In this document: positions 61,801 to 64,000 of the stretch, piece by piece
Layout of the letters: every line of letters starts with the position of its first letter
Position numbering within the stretch: position 1 is the first letter of the stretch
Position numbers and translations under genes: made by a program
The notes under the pieces: model-generated
What the model saw: the letters and a program-made list of their open reading frames with translations, nothing else
Told to the model about the DNA's origin: nothing
Database searches by the model: none
DNA from: Chrysoporthe austroafricana
Taxonomy: Eukaryota > Ascomycota > Sordariomycetes > Diaporthales > Cryphonectriaceae
Assembly (NCBI GenBank): GCA_001051155.2
Contig: JYIP02000003.1
Coordinates: 2,170,001 to 2,234,000 of the forward strand
Length of the DNA stretch: 64,000 nt
Reading direction: 5' to 3'

Positions 61801-62697
61801 TATGTACTCGCTCCTGACGCCGGCACCTGAGGATTGTGGGTATGCAGCCAGTTAACGGTTCGAGTCTGGACATACGGCGGATGTGCCTCAGGGGGAGAGG
61901 CTAGTGTTGGGGCAGGGGCCAGTGTATCAGCCAGAGCACCAGCTCGTGGGCCGTAAGATGCGGCGATATTGTACCGTGTCGGGTTCGACGGACCGCTTGG
62001 GGCAGGCGAAGGAGTAGATCGAGTAGCTGCCGGGGACGGGGACATAGAGTGTGTAGGGAGCGGTCGGTGCGCCTTTTGACAGCATTCCTATAGATCAAGG
62101 CGTGTCAGTCTGCAGTCGCCCGCGACGTCCCTTCCCCATAGGTGTTCCCTTACCGGCAGGGCGATCAGCTGCGCGAGGAGAGCTTGCCTGGAGGTAATGA
62201 TCTCCGCGTGCAGGGCGCTGGGGACCGAGCCATTCTGCTGTGCGATGCGGCTGCTGAACTGAGAAGATAGGGCCGCTTGGAGCTGTAAGAGGCAGAGAGC
62301 AGGTGTTAGCCGGGCGCGTCCCCTGATCCCACTGTCGATGATCGTAGCAGGCGGCGTGTCCTACCTTCTGCCTCAGGTTGCTCTCGTGGACGCGAGGGTC
62401 CTTCCGAGCGGCGTCGCTGGCCCCGGCGTCGGCATAGCGGTAGATGAGCGACTGGGCCGTGACCAGTGCGTGCTGGGCGTCGGCGATCTTCACGCGCTTG
62501 GCAGGACGCTCGACGATAGCGGACGGCGAAGCGTGATGGCGCGCGTGGCCGTTGGCGATGGGGGTCGTGGCGCCGCCGTTTACACCGCTCGTGCTGGCGA
62601 GGGCCGGACGCGGGGCCGGCGCGTGGTTGGCATCGTCGCCGACGTCGTCGGTGAGGTCAATCACCTCAGCGGCACGCTCGGTAGTTGGCCCTACCAT
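58851..62697 (-). CDS. Large WD40-repeat protein of unknown role
   Basis: Predicted 1232-aa protein from three exons: 62697-62365, 62282-62154 and 62087-58851, all junctions in phase 0, with GCTAAC and CTGAC branch sites. The N-terminal 300 residues are low-complexity (Pro, Ala, Thr, Ser) with an early SUMO-interaction-like VIDLTDD and a basic cluster PAKRVKIAD that could be a nuclear signal. A helical region (about 330-540) includes REAEDIYAFLRDIHSSLDDI. WD40 repeats follow from about 540 to 1020, for example RVYSSGFDKKVKVWKADK, VTAGCTDGKTYVWDTA, RFYTGSSDGVVKVWNVRCSG and RLVVGDASGRVFVLSVDQDD. The C-terminus is acidic. The size and nuclear marks recall fungal CUL4-associated WD40 factors such as the heterochromatin proteins Raf1/DIM-9, but I cannot confirm this. 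Confidence 0.85.
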
Positions 62698-64000
62698 CGC
62701 GGCACTTATCCCGGTCGGACGCGACGGTGCTCTCGTTGTAGAGCGGTTGCTCAGAGTCGCGTCGTGCCGTTAATCAGGGTCTTACCTAATCAAGATTTAA
62801 GAAACTAATTATAAATAAAAGAGTTAAAACGTAAAATAAGCTTTTAATTTATTTACAAATTAATTTTTAATTTTTTTAATTTAAAAATATTAATTTATTA
62901 ATAAATTTATTGAAATATAATATAAAATTAAAGTAAAAAAATATAAAATATTTAATATATACCTTTCTTAAAGTTATATGGGAAATCTTTAATAGATTAA
63001 ATTCTGTTTTCTCTTTTCTCATTCTCTTTACGTTATCGCTATAGAACAGGCACTTCCAAATACTGCTTTCACAATATCAGATTCAGTTATTAAGAGCAAG
63101 AAGCAGTTGCGGAATGCTTCTACTCTCTAGGTTTGGGAGCACGGTTTCGCTGTTCCGCCGCCAAAGTTGTTAGGAAAGCCCTTTAGATCCCCTTTCGGCT
63201 CGCAGTAAACGGATTAACTTTGCTAAAAGCGGTCCCAATTCTGGTCCAGGGGGGTTTTAGATAGCTTTCAAGCGCCAACCCCGTCCCCGTAGCCTGATTG
63301 CATGTATGTACTAAACGGCAGCTCTGGCGGTGGGCATGCTCTGATATCCCGCCCCGTTTCCTCCGTTTCCTCCGTGTTGAATCTCCAGCGCGATGCTAGC
63401 CCTGCGGCCAATCAGGTGCCGCCGCTCGCTTTGCTGCAATGCGTCAAACCGCGGGGGGATCGTTCTAGCGAGACGACGCCCGCTGTCGCTGGGCTCGTTC
63501 CCTGGCGCCCCTCTAAGCGTAACCCGCCAGAGTTACACCACAGCAAGTTGTTGGTACTGTGTCCTGGCGCTGGCGTAGCTCGTACCGACCACGCTAAAGT
63601 ATTTCCTCGCTTCAGACAGCCTCAAAGCCATTTGCTAATGTGCTAGTTTGTAACCAAATTAGTATATGGTGACACACGCCCCGATGGTCAAGATACACCT
63701 TTCCCACGCGACAGGGGTGATAAGTCTAGGGGCTTTCGTTCTCGGAAGCCCCCAAGACAGCCCGATGGTCCTCCACATCCGGGACGACAGCGAACGCTTC
63801 TAACGGAGAAGCAGAACGACAGGTCGAGTGGACATTGTACATTGATCTTATTACCAGCTCTAAATTGACCATTGTAACCCAAGTCTTGACAGGATCCCGC
63901 CCCCAACTCTCTGTTCGAGTGTATCCCACAAGTAATACAAGGCAGGAAATGCAGAGGTCAGCCCCATCGGTCCAGGTCTACAGCTTCGCCTTGGCCAGAT
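62698..64000. other. Terminal intergenic region with AT island
   Basis: Just left of 62780 is the probable WD40-gene promoter. 62782-62990 is an extreme AT island (listed separately). 63000-64000 returns to balanced composition; a 114-codon frame at 63302-63646 lacks any domain and is not supported. Confidence 0.5.
62782..62990. repeat. AT-rich island
   Basis: About 210 bp composed almost entirely of A and T (runs such as AATTAATTTTTAATTTTTTTAA), starting abruptly 85 bp upstream of the WD40 gene start. Such islands in ascomycetes often mark RIP-mutated repeat remnants, but no transposon ends or coding remains are visible. Confidence 0.75.

Overview
The window is nuclear DNA from a filamentous ascomycete, most likely a Sordariomycete. 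The evidence is the gene complement (plasma-membrane H+-ATPase Pma1, Nic96, DUF3425-type bZIP factor, Ecp2/Hce2-type secreted protein, serine-rich cupredoxin protein) and the intron style: mostly 50-260 nt introns with GTRNGT-like donors and CTRAC-like branch sites 10-30 nt before the acceptor. There is no bacterial, phage or CRISPR signal. Fourteen protein-coding genes could be reconstructed. All but one need introns, so the exons were joined by reading frame, splice-site and branch-site logic, not by similarity search.

Layout. 1-10.3 kb: an Hce2-domain secreted effector candidate (minus), a four-helix membrane protein (minus), a SERF/4F5 small protein (plus) and a secreted cupredoxin protein with a Ser/Thr/Gly tail (minus). 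10.3-15.8 kb: sparse, but it holds a five-exon SMN (survival motor neuron) gene visible only after splicing. 15.8-24.7 kb: three plus-strand genes, namely FGGY pentulose kinase, nucleoporin Nic96 with a GLFG-rich N-terminus, and a bZIP/DUF3425 transcription factor. 26.4-34.4 kb: DCAF4-like WD40 protein (minus), an ABM-fold small protein with an 11-nt microexon (plus) and Pma1 (minus). 34.4-48.3 kb: a 14 kb stretch with no gene I can support, containing a triple CCAAT array, a perfect 21-bp minisatellite between two copies of a hairpin-forming 26-bp repeat, and a decayed ~41-bp tandem repeat. 48.3-64 kb: Nrd1/Seb1-type RNA-binding termination factor (minus), mitochondrial citrate synthase (plus), a Yhm2-type mitochondrial citrate/oxoglutarate carrier (plus), a 1232-aa WD40 protein (minus), then an extremely AT-rich island and about 1 kb of unassigned sequence.

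Functional links. Citrate synthase and the citrate carrier lie in tandem 1.8 kb apart and act on consecutive steps (making citrate in the matrix, then exchanging it). Smn, the Nrd1/Seb1-like factor and Nic96 all serve RNA processing or transport but are scattered, so I infer no cluster. No biosynthetic cluster or defence system is evident. The most unusual items are the tandem-repeat block at 44.57-44.95 kb, the 15-bp-periodic CCAAT triplet upstream of pma1, the multiple-of-three stop-free intron in the membrane protein gene, and a collapsed duplication around an N at 29,807 that is probably an assembly defect.
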